Shown here: positions 10,917 to 21,560 of the stretch, one piece after another | Numbering within the stretch: position 1 is the stretch's first letter | Layout of the letters: every line of letters begins with the position of its first letter | Source: Sphagnum compactum | Lineage: Eukaryota > Bryophyta > Sphagnopsida > Sphagnales | Assembly: GCA_965153455.1 (NCBI GenBank) | Contig: OZ234493.1 | Coordinates: 23,612,213 to 23,676,212 of the forward strand | Length of the DNA stretch: 64,000 bases | Direction: 5' to 3' | Notes under the pieces: generated by a model | Databases searched by the model: none | What the model saw: the letters and a program-made list of their open reading frames with translations, nothing else | What the model was told of the DNA's origin: nothing | Position numbers and translations under genes: made by a program

Positions 10917-13900
10917 GGTTTTCACCCGTTTGAGAGTTGCCTCAAAAATGTATTTTACTTTTTATTTGTTAAAACCCATTTCACACATACATTACAAACA
11001 TTCACATTGCAAAATGTAGATTTTAAATTTACTTGCATTTTAAACAACTATACAAGAAGATTATTAAAATAATTTGAAATTCGAAATTTAATGCACAATG
11101 TTGAAAAATTATCTTGTTTTTAGTCATTCAAGAAAAATCATTCAATGTATTTGCTACATTCAATTTACTTACAACCAAGCTTGACAAAATAATTTCTATG
11201 CGTATTTTATTGTACTTACACCCTTGTGGAATCTAATTTTTTTTTTACTTTCTAGTGATTGTTTGATCCTCTTATAATCAAGTCTAGAAAAGTTTGTCAT
11301 AGAGAATACATGTGTCTATTTTTTCATCCATGCAATGTGCAAATTGGGTGTTGAACAACATTCAAATTCGAGGTTGAATTTCACTATTCTTAACACTCTA
11401 AACATGTGATTGCTTACAAAAATTCCAAATATCCACCACATACATAGTTAAGTAAATGCGCAAGGATTTCTTATTTTATATTTTACATTTCAAGTCTACA
11501 ACTTCAATATGCTAATTTTAATTTAACAATTGCCCCCTTGAGATATTCTTCAAAATTTTGATACTTGAGAAGGGTAATGAAGGATATTTAGGTTTGATTA
11601 TCAAGCCTAGGGGTTATGGTAGATAATAGGTAGGGTTTAGGGTCCAAGGTGGTTGGTAAGGTCTAAGTTTAAGTTTTTAGGCTAGTTTTTTAGGTTTTAC
11701 GGTAACATCTCCAAGGTTTCAAGATATGATATCCACTAAAACATTAGGGTTCAAAGTGGTGCTACCATGAAACTTGTTTTCCATGTTTTTTTTGTTTTTC
11801 TACTCCTACTCTCATGTTGTTATTGTGGTTCTTTCTCTCATGTGCTATTTCAATCCTATTTTCATTTTGTTTCTTTAACTCTTGCTCTTGCGCATTGATC
11901 TTTGGTTCTTGTTTTTGCTCATGGATGCCATAGTTCTTGCATATTTGTTTTTAAGTACTCCATTATAATTTTCCATTATTGCTCTTGGTTTTTGAGTTGT
12001 TTCGTCATGCCCTCACATTGTTGTTCATGTTCTTGTGCTTGGTTCTTTCCATGTATAGTGGTGATGATGAAATTGTTTATTTTATTTGGAAAAGTGATGA
12101 ACCCCCACCCTTCTCGCCTTATGCAAACCTTCAAAGCACAATTTTTAGTTGTCAAGTATATCAATTTGAAACAAAGTTTCTTAACTTTGTCCTTTTTTTC
12201 ATTTTTTATTTTGTCGATTGTCTTATTTGTGTAACTTCTGTGTTTTTTTAATTTCTTATTGGTTTATTTCTTTCTATGGTTTTTTGGTTTGTGTGGTTGA
12301 ATTTTTTTGTTTTTATATTTCTTTCTAAGCTTGCTTTGTTTCTTTACTTGTTTGTATGTGTTGTATTTCTTTTGTTTGCATTAATAGAAAATGTGAATAT
12401 TGTTCATTAGCCTAGTTCACTAAGGGACCTTAAAAGTGAACCTCATTCATTAAAGGGTTTATTTCATTAAATGTTTTCACGAAGGCATATTTCACTAGAC
12501 ACATTCACTAAAGGGCCTTAAAAGGGAACTTAATTCACTTAATGGTGAAATAAGTTGAACCCACCTCAATTACCATTCCACCATGTAAATGGATTTATTT
12601 TATAATGTCCATGTTTTGTAAATATTTTTAATTTCTTTGCATGAATACTTTTATTAACATAGATTCATGTGAACATATTACTGTAATGACATGTTAAACC
12701 TTGCACTTTCTTTTAAATAAAATAAAATATTTTTCATATAACTTTCCTACAATAGTGGGAATTATTTGGCTCTCACACAACCCTTCACAAATTAATTAGT
12801 GATCCCATAACTTGATTATCCCACCAAAAAAGCAATCAATGGAAACTTTGAAATATAATCCATGGTAATTGTTCTATTGGGAATTTTTTTACATCGCAAT
12901 GATATAATTTTTTTAATTTCCCAAAAAAAAATTCTTATGGAAGGTCCAAAAAATTAAAATTTATTCACAACCCTAAAGTTATTATTATTAAAAAATATGA
13001 CCTATATTTATGTTTAGGTCATATTCCCATTGAAAGAAGAATAGAAAATTTCATAAATAAATTATCTAAGAATTAAAATTGAGTAATTGAATTTAAAATA
13101 TATGATTATAAATGTTACATCACCAATAATTATTGTAAAATGTTCAAATTTTATGTATTATGTAAAAAAATTGATATTGTCCTTGTTTATGGTTTGGGTT
13201 GAGTGTTTAGTTATTATTTTTAAAATTCGTAATTAAAAAATAATAATATATAACCAAGATAACGTTGTCAAAGCATTAATGAAGGTGTTGACATCACATT
13301 GAGATTATATGTTAATTAAAAACACAATTCATGTATAAATTTGATTTGTTCAAAATATGGTAATATGTTCAAAGTTTGGATTTCCAATATGTTTTCTTAT
13401 TGATCATGTTAAATTCAAAAAATTCCCCTTTTTTGCTTAAAAGAGCTTATGTGATTTGACGATTAAGGTGTTGGCACCTCTTCCACATGCTCATGGGTTT
13501 GAATTTGGACAAGTGTGTATGCAAACATGTACATGTATGCATAAATATACACATATGTATGAATTTAAAAATACAAATGACATGTGGCTACAATTGTTAG
13601 ATGCCACATGGTCAAATTTTTAGGAAAAGAATTTGATTTTTAGGAAAAGAATAGTCATATACATGTGACTATCCATAACTAGTCCTCATTCACTAGGGGA
13701 CTAGTTAAATTTACTAGGATGAGTTTTTTTAAGTTCACTACAAATCTAATGGAACATATATATGGTGAATTCAGCCACATTTCCTACTAGTTTGGATGAT
13801 ATAATTACACCTTAGGATTTGTGCCCTGTGATTTCAATTTCCACATTGAAATTTTTTGTTTTTAGTACTAACAAAACTCATTTTGTTTCATGTGGTGTGC

Positions 13901-16389
13901 AAGATTTGTAATTCCATTACGTATTACTAAATTTGTTACACATTGCACATTTCTATAATTTTAGATATGAATTCTAAATTGTTGAAAATGTATAAATCAA
14001 ATTTGAAATTTGCCATTGAAATGCCTAGTTTGCTTAGGGGTCTTTGTTGAATTTACAAAATGCGTGACTAAAAAGTATAAAATCCCATATATTGGTTGCT
14101 GGGTAAAATTTATAATTTAAGTAGCTTTATAATAGGTTTATGTTCATTTGAAAAACCAAAATATAATTAATATAGGATATGTGTTAATTCATGGTATTAG
14201 AAAAAATAGAAAAAATATATCATATGTACTAAACATTTTAGGTATTAGTTGTTAGTAGCTTTAAACTGAATTGCTATCTGGTTAGGTTTTTTGTTCTAAT
14301 TCTATTGTTCTATTTGTGTATCGAAAATTAGTCAAGGATTGAACTTACATTGGCTGACATTAGTATCACAAATTATAAGTTTTATTGGCAATTGTTATTA
14401 TTTAATCTCAAAATCTCATTTTTAAAGTTGTAATGAAAATTGCATTGACCACAGAATTTGTTGCCCTTACCTATAACAAAGTGAATTGTTGAACTTGGCA
14501 TTCATCCAAATACTCTTGTATGTCCTAGTTCATCATGAAAGTGATCCACCTCTTAAAGAGTAATCTTGATTTCCTTTCCAACTCTAGGCTTGTTAAAAAT
14601 AAAAGTTTAAATATATATAAAATATTAAAATTGAATGCAATATATATATATAGGGCAATTAAAATATATGCATGTTAAAAAATTAGGTAATAGTAGGGCG
14701 AGGAAAAACAAATTTCCATCCCATAATCCCCCCCCCCCCCCAATCCTTGTTTGACACAAGTAGTCTAGAATTTTAACACTTAATGTCTCTCCAAGCTAGT
14801 TTGGGCATTGAATAGAAAGAAGATTGGTCAAAACCATTCATGTATAAAATTTCACAATAAGGCATAGTTGATTACATCATGGTATTTTAATTTACAACAA
14901 TGTCAACTACACATTTTCTAAAAACTATCGTAATCAACTCTGGAAATTGTTGTATTGTTGAAGAACAAGCAGAACACTATATTTTGGTAGTAAAGAAGAC
15001 AAGAAAAGTAGTCTACTAAAACTTCAGACTCCTATTTTTGACAAAAATTTGAAAATTTATATTTATGACCACATTATGAAAACATTAAGACATTTATTAA
15101 GTTTATGATAAGTTGAATTAAAAGTTTGAAGAACTTTTCCACAATAAAAGTAACTGAGAAGTATCTTTGAACATGACCCGTTAACAATTGGCAACTTTGT
15201 TCTTCAAATATTTTTTGATCGAACTTTCATAGATTATGGCTACAATATGCAAAAGTTCAAATTGCATTAGTAATGCAAATTGAAAGCAGAAAAAATTGAA
15301 GTCCTACTTTCATTTTCTTGAAAAGTCATTCAAAACTTACTAACACAAATCCATACATCTATTTGCATGTAAGAAAATTTACTTGAAACATATCAAATGT
15401 GTTGCCCTTCAATGTCATTATGATGAATTGAAAGAACATTATATTCCTCATTGGGATAAATGATATTTACAAGTTTAATATATGAAGGCCTACCTTACAA
15501 TTTTACTCAAATTATCCTTACTAGGTAATATAATTATCTACTTTATCATGCTTGCACCCATTGATGACAAAACAATAATATTTTACACACATTAGAAGGA
15601 TGTCCATTATTCTAACATTCTAATTCTTTAAAGTATTTCTTCCTAAAGATCAAATTTTTGCACTTCAATTGGAAACAAATGCAAGGAATGTTGAATGCAT
15701 TGAATCTTGGGTCAACAATAATAGATTCAACTAGATGCAACATGTTGTAATCGGGCATTGTATTCTTTAAAAAAATATTGATTTGAAAGTTGGTGTTGCA
15801 AATGGAACTACTAGACTTGTAACAAAATTCGAATTTGATTTTGAAAATAATATTTGTAATATTTTTGTTGTCATCAATCAATTAAGATATGTATTACAAA
15901 TATTTGAAAGAAAACATTACAAAAAAAAAGATTTTCAGGACATTTATATAAGGCATCGTTCCTCTTTATACTATATGATCCAAAGTGGTTGTACACATTC
16001 ATGAAGCTTTTGCATGATGATTGGTGTATGTAATGTTTTCAAGACTAACAAATTAAAAAGCGTTTGAAGATTGATAACAATATGCTACTATAAAACATAT
16101 AATCTATGATAAATCTTTTCTTCCAAAGTCCGCGCTTGACAACAAATTATGTTTTTTTAAAACAAAATAATGTGAATATTCAAAATGTTTTATTGAAGTT
16201 GTTAAGGTATGATATGTTGCAAAATTTCTAATCAATCAATTACAAACATAATTGCATGCACCCTCTCCCCATTGGCTGAGCAGAATTTGCACTCCTAAAC
16301 ATGTTCATTCCTCACCATTTTCAACCTGGGCTACTGAATATAAACAGGTCTATGGGTTAATATTGATCACCATTCAAGTTCTATATTCA
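10917..16389. other. AT-rich intergenic stretch with minor repeats
   Basis: No gene is supported. Minor structures: telomere-like but irregular TAGGGTTTAGGG near 11625-11645; an 88-bp direct repeat built on TTCACTAAGGG-CCTTAAAAG near 12416 and 12504; a short hairpin AACTAGTCC/GGACTAGTT at 13677-13706; and a run of 14 C at 14728-14741. Open frames near 11900-12250 come from T-rich low-complexity sequence. Confidence 0.5.
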
Positions 16390-16846
16390 CTTCTAAAAGT
16401 ACTGATATGCAGTGAGAGTAGTGCCACATGATAAGCTGGTTTCAAAGTCTCTTGAGGTAGAGATGCTCCATTCAGCTTTCTAGCTAAACTCTGTGAAGGA
16501 ATTTATCCTTTCAGGAGACCTGGCAAAAATTGAAGGAACAATAGAGTCGTTCTATGCGGCTTTGTTTCACCCAACTCACCTCCAACTAGAGCGTACAATC
16601 ACATTAATGTCTAAAGAAATGGGATTACTCTGGATGCACAAAATTGGCAACCAGATTCTGCAGTGCTTTCAGCTCTTTTGAAATACCCTGGGATCATTGC
16701 AGCAATGCATGTGGGTACAGTACCCTCTGACTCTTGCAAAATGCATATATTATTAACACTTCCACAACACTCTCATACAAAGAAACTCAGCTGTGGAAAG
16801 ATCCCCCTTACTCTGACAAGACCTCCCAAAAAAAAAAAAAAAAAAA
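16390..16846 (+). other. Unidentified coding-like fragment ending in a poly(A) run
   Basis: From 16405 the plus strand has about 65 codons with a protein-like composition (LVSKSLEVEMLHSAF, a TAG, then FILSGDLAKIEGTIESFYAALF). At about 16625 the likely frame changes and runs on as AQNWQPDSAVLSALLKYPG. The stretch ends in an 18-base A run (about 16828-16846). I do not recognise the protein. A processed, truncated retrocopy of a host mRNA would explain the frame break and A tract, but chance cannot be excluded. It lies 500 bases downstream of the GRAS gene on the opposite strand. Confidence 0.3.
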
Positions 16847-17347
16847 CCAAATAATTTGTGCACCTCTGACTCTGAAAAACTGTCCATGAATTAGTTTCAA
16901 AGAGTTGGTAAAAGTTCTAGAAAGCTGGAGAGGATCAATCATCAGTGCCAACCAAAAAAAAAAAATCCTATGACATATATCACAACCTTGGTAGTATCCT
17001 AGAAACAGGGAGAGAGAGAGATGATGCCTACCAGACAATGCAGGCAAAAGTAAGAGCCACTTCTCTGAAGTGGGCTGGGGAGGCTCTGGATCCACCAGAT
17101 CATGTCCCACTTCAGGCACTACCATCTTCATGAGTGTGGGCTCTACAGACATACACACCCATTAATCCTGTGGTCGTACCATCTCTCAACTATTCTAGAA
17201 ACTCTGCCAAGAGCAGCCATGGATTCCACTTCATCAGATCCTGCCCTAAACTTTCCAGTATCCAGGTGCAACAAGTAAAAAAGACAACACTTAGATACAA
17301 CCCACATGCTACACAACCCATTATGATTATGTGATAACATTTCATCA

Positions 17348-20300
17348 TCAACACCAAGCAGAGACACCCATCAATCCCACGTTGTACCATCCAGCCACCA
17401 GGTAGCCATGCTCAGAGTTGAGAGTGAAACCACTATGGAAATAGAGGCTGAGAAGCAGGTGAGCTTGACTGAAAGCACAAGTGCTGATCTGAACACCCCT
17501 GAATCCTGCAGCTTCCATCCGCCGGGACCAGTTCAACATGCTCTCATGCCGCTCTACACGAGCAGATCCCTCACAAGCAATGATGTTGCGGATCTTTTGG
17601 CCCGAGAAGATCTGCTCAATCTTGAGGAGAGCCAGTGAATTGTGTTGCAGTGATGTGTCAAAGGCATCAAAGATGGCAGAGTAGTAGCGCAGGCACTCGA
17701 CAAAGCGGTGGAGGAATACAGGACTGTTGTGGTCACCATCATTCTCAGCTAGAGCAACCACACGTGGGTTCAGTGATCGGAGATCGCATAGGAATTGCTG
17801 GAACTTCTCATCACCCTTGATCAGGAGTCGATGCAGCTGAATGAATGTGTTGATGACCAACACCTCGCCCTCATGGAGCTGCACCATCCCAACATGGAAA
17901 TTCACGAGCCTCTCCACAATGGGGCAGAATTCAAATGGCACTTGGAGCTTGGTGGCATACTCTTGAAGCTTTTCCCTTGCCACTTCCAAGTCATTGAAGC
18001 TTGCACCTATGGCTGTCATACGCACCCTAGGTGGCCCCCCTGGCCTAAGTGCCAAAGCCTGAACAACACACGTCTTCCATGTGAGCTCAAGCCAATAGCT
18101 AATAGGTCCATGAACCTTGGCTATCTTGGAAGTACTCATGGATACAAACACCACTTGCTGCATGTCACAAAATCTGTTACCTTACACAAAATCTGAATCT
18201 CCCAGCACCCACATGCTTCCAATATAGCCAAATCCAATACCAGGCAAGATATGAGACACGTTCTGTGTCATCTGCAAGAATCCTACTAAGGTTGAATGTG
18301 GGCACACAACACTTCTGGAGCTGAAAAGTTTGCTATCTGCATGGATCCACAATCCTCCTCACCTTAAGTGGAAAGAGTTTCAGTGTTCTCTCCAACATTT
18401 ACAAACTTCACTATGAATGAAAAGCCACCATCAAGACACAACCTACAGTCCATGACACTGGGGTAATTCCTAGGTCAACCAATCATCCCAAGTGCACAAA
18501 ACAATTCAGCTACTGAGTTGTTTTGATGAACATTTGCATGAATACGCTTCAATCCCAGTGAGAAGGAAGCTAGGGATACCACTTTCCTTTCTGGATTTGC
18601 AGGCCCAATGCTTTCTGATCAGCCTTTGCAAATGAGGGCAAAAACCCTACATATGGTACAGAGACATTTAAGCTCTCATGTCTGCCTGCAGGTCTTCTTT
18701 TCCTACTTAGAATGCAGTATATACTCCAAAAAATATGTCTGATGCAGTCAAGAAGTTCAGCAATCCTTGAATTTCTGGCTGCCAAAAATTAGCTATGGTA
18801 ACAGCCTGCTTGATTCGAATGCAGTTCATCATCTCATGTCTTGTCTTGTGACCATTTGAGAAACCCTTTTGTTGCAGACAAGAATTTTCATGCTGAAGGC
18901 CTTGTTTACAGATGAACCAAATGGGAAAAAAAGCAAGAACAAAACTTGAAGAGTAAGGGCAAGAGTTAAGTCCTGGATTCATGAAGAGGAAGCTCATGTT
19001 AAGCGCTGGAAGAGGAAGATCATCAACAATCAGAGCAAGAATGGTGCAAGATGTGGGAAGAGAGAGAGACAGAGAGAGATGCACCAACTGGTTGAATCCA
19101 TGAGTAATCGGAGGTTTACTTAATGTGTAAATTTCTTTTACCTGAAGAAAAGCAGGCCATTGCATTCCATGCCAGATATCGAGATCCAGAACATGAATGC
19201 AGTTTTCTCGCTCCACAGCGTCCAGCAAGATCTGGTTGCACGTCAAGTGCGCGAATTTGCCCAGGGGAGTGCTCTCGTACAGGACGCTGTAAGCTTCCAA
19301 CATGTCGGAGACGGGTACTGAAATGTCGCCTGCCAGGCCTCGGTAGGGACCGGAATCGGTGGCCTTCATGACTCGTGCCGCCAAAGCGTCCATGAAAACG
19401 GCGGCCAGGCGTTGCATTGTGTTTCCTCGCTGAACTACCAAGGAACTGAGACGCACCAATATCACGTGGGCAAGACTGACTTGTTCGTTCGCCACAGCTT
19501 CCGCACAAGCCAGCAGCAAATGCACCAGTTGCAGACCTGTTGCACCCATTGAAGAAGGACTTTGTTCTGGGATCATCCCCCTGCCGGAATCTGCATTTCC
19601 GTCCTCTTCTTCAAGCCCACAGTTCTGCTGCTGCTGCTGCTGCTGCTGTTGGAGGATCGTCATACTATTATGATTCTGTGCACCACCACCACCACTGCTG
19701 CTTGCGTTCCAGTTTGCACAAAGCCATCCATTGCTCCCGTCCGGCACCATCCACGACCCATTTTGCTGAAGCGCCGTCGGCTCCTGATGCACAACAGTCC
19801 CCGGATGGTACAAATCTGATTCTCGCCCCTGAAATCCAACACCACCCATGTGATCGTTCGTCCAAGAGGAGTGAGGAGGAGGAGGAGGAGGAGTGTCATG
19901 GTCGAAGTGTTGAGATGGAGTGTCAAAACCGACGGTCAAATGCTCCAAGCCGCTTGCTTGCTGCTGCTGCATGGTCCTCAACAGTCCGTCAAGGCCGTCA
20001 GGTGAACTCGCTTGCTGGATCGAATCTCCGAAAATGGGTTCGCGATCGCTTCTGATTAGTGCGGCGGGTGTAAAAGGTGAAATCGCCCGGAGAAGCTCGA
20101 AAGGAGAGCCGGAGCCTTGTGTCAAAGCTCCAGGAGACGGAGAGCCGCCGCCCCCTTGGGACGAGGAGTAAGCATAATGATGCAGGGGATGAGGATCCTG
20201 GACCGCCACCACCTTAGTACTCTTGTTGCCGAGAAGCATCATGGCATTCTCGCTAGTACTGCCGCAGTTGTTGTCAAAGGATGACTGGGAAGACAGAGTG

Positions 20301-20491
20301 AAAGGATAACGGGACTCCCTGTAGAAAGACTCTTCTCGCATGCTGCTCATGCAGTTGTTCTGCACCAAACAGTCTGCTGCTGTGCCTGTGGCATGATGAG
20401 CACTAGTAGTGTGTATATTATGATGCTGCAATCCGAAAATGGAGGCCAGTTCTCCATCGGCAGCTGTGCTGCTTCTTGCTAAAGTCGCCAT
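17348..20491 (-). CDS. GRAS-family transcription factor (two exons)
   Basis: Plant-specific nuclear transcriptional regulator. Exon 1 is 20491-19142 (450 codons) and exon 2 is 18058-17348 (236 codons plus TGA), giving 686 aa; the junction falls between codons after CAG. The ATG at 20491 has a good context (GCGACCATGG). Residues 1-317 are a disordered N-terminus with His-rich, Pro6 (about 200) and Gln9 (about 280) tracts. The GRAS domain follows: LHR I from 318 (LVHLLLACAEAV), VHIID-type motif IHVLDLD at about 431 with HGMQWP, LHR II about 500-530, PFYRE region with PFEF at 491 and ACEG-RVERH near 611-621, and SAW region with W627-x7-G and terminal SAW at 683-685. It lacks DELLA and TVHYNP, so it is not a DELLA protein. 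By eye it is nearest the LAS/RAM1-type groups, but this is tentative. All expected motifs are present with no stop or shift, so it looks functional. It is the only apparently intact host gene here. Confidence 0.93.
18059..19141 (-). other. Intron of the GRAS gene (1,083 bp)
   Basis: On the minus strand the donor reads CAG|GTAAAAG and the acceptor TTGTTCAG|GC. The intron splits the GRAS domain directly after the VHIID-region motif QWPAFLQ; the reading frame continues in exon 2 as ALALRPGGPP, a conserved junction in the family. Many GRAS genes in flowering plants have no intron, so its presence is worth noting. The first 432 bases stay open in the exon 1 frame up to a stop at 18707-18709. Confidence 0.9.
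19625..19648 (-). repeat. (CAG)8 coding for polyglutamine
   Basis: Eight uninterrupted CAG codons plus one CAA encode Gln9 near residue 280 of the GRAS protein, in the variable N-terminal region. Uninterrupted triplets are prone to length polymorphism. Confidence 0.95.
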
Positions 20492-21350
20492 GGTCGCTCA
20501 CCAGATTACTATTTACAAAACAAAACCGCACTTCACAACACTTCTTTACACAATTTCATAGCAGCAAAGTTCTCTCTCTGATCTCCACCAAACTTTTGAA
20601 CGATTGCGGATTTGCAGCTACCACCCACCAAGCAAAAGAAAAAGAAAAAAACAAACAACAGCAGCAGCAGCAGCAGCGCTCTAACATCTACGTAACATGT
20701 ATCAATGGTCGCTTTCTCCCAATTCCATCGTGCATCTGAAGACTGAGTCTTGCAACCCCTCACTCTTCTTTCAAGCAACCACCGCTGCTCCCCCCCGATT
20801 GATTTTCTGACTACTACAAACAGCAACAAGAAGGCTTCCTATCAAGACCTCGCTGTCGACAAAACGCTTGCAAACAATCTAGTGTCAAAATCCTCGAGCC
20901 ACAGTTTTCAAGTGCAATATTCGACTAGTAGACTTCCTCTGCAGCAACCCACAAAAGCTTCTACTAATTGGACTACACAACTGAGAGCTTGAAGAACCGA
21001 ACACCACGACCATAATCATAACTTCTTTTCCTTCTTCTGCTTCTGTTGCACAAACCCAAATCCACCAACAATCAAACAAAAGAGACACGGTACACTTGCA
21101 AACAGAAAAAAACTACTCTAGACTTGCATCTTCTTCTTCAAACTCTATTCGCCCGCCCCCAAAAAAAATCAGAACTAAAAACATACTCTGACATCTCCGA
21201 CACATCTCTCTCCCTCTCTCTCTCTCCACTCTTGTACGCGAAGGTGAAAACTTCCTTTCAGTACTTTGAGGGTGCAAAACATGGTCCCTTAAATCGAGGA
21301 AGTGTACTAGAGAGCGGGCAGGGTTTGAGACACTTCCAAGCTCCCAGCTA
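20492..21350 (-). promoter_or_regulatory. Leader and promoter region of the GRAS gene
   Basis: The segment upstream of the ATG is less AT-rich than the surrounding DNA, and carries a (CTG)6 run (mRNA sense) at 20659-20676 and a GA-rich microsatellite (CT on plus, about 21206-21230). I see no TATA box; a CT/GA-rich TATA-less plant promoter is a reasonable reading. If transcription starts above 20830, the leader carries a 98-codon upstream frame (ATG 20829, stop 20533-20535) ending 41 bases before the main ATG. The transcription start is not known. Confidence 0.45.
20659..20676 (-). repeat. (CTG)6 in the GRAS leader
   Basis: Six uninterrupted CAG on the plus strand, so CUG in a minus-strand transcript. 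It is complementary to the (CAG)8 in the coding region of the same gene. Confidence 0.95.
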
Positions 21351-21399
21351 GTTAGCGTTAAGCCCTGTTTACACAGAGGCCATTTGAGATCATTACGGC

Positions 21400-21560
21400 C
21401 ATAGCTTGTTAGGGGCTGTTTAGCGTCTCTGGCTTGGTAATCTAGAAGCTGGAGTCGGCCAAATCCTGCCTGAAGCTGGTTAGGGGGTTGTTTAGCATCT
21501 CACTTGGTGATTTAGGAGCCGGAATTCGCCAAACGCTGCCTGAAGCCACAGCTCGGGTGT
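21400..21560. repeat. 72-bp tandem duplication upstream of the GRAS gene
   Basis: Two units spaced 72 bases share TTAGGGG-TGTTTAGC, CTTGGT-AT, AG-CGGA-TCG-CCAAA and GCTGCCTGAAGC-like blocks (about 21408-21477 and 21480-21549). The GGGCTGTTTAGC start resembles the ends of plant hAT MITEs, but no matching inverted end was found. It sits about 0.9 kb above the ATG. Confidence 0.6.

Noticed and set aside
11620-11660. Telomere-like TAGGGTTTAGGG
   Set aside because: Only one or two irregular copies; not a telomeric array.
11902-12251. Cys/Phe-rich frames of 90-110 codons
   Set aside because: Produced by T-rich low-complexity sequence; no signal or domain pattern.
17408-20055. Plus-strand open frames of 60-171 codons across the GRAS gene
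   Set aside because: They are antisense shadows of the GC-richer GRAS exons, with no domain.
17348-20491. DELLA-type GRAS protein
   Set aside because: No DELLA or TVHYNP motif in the 317-residue N-terminal region.
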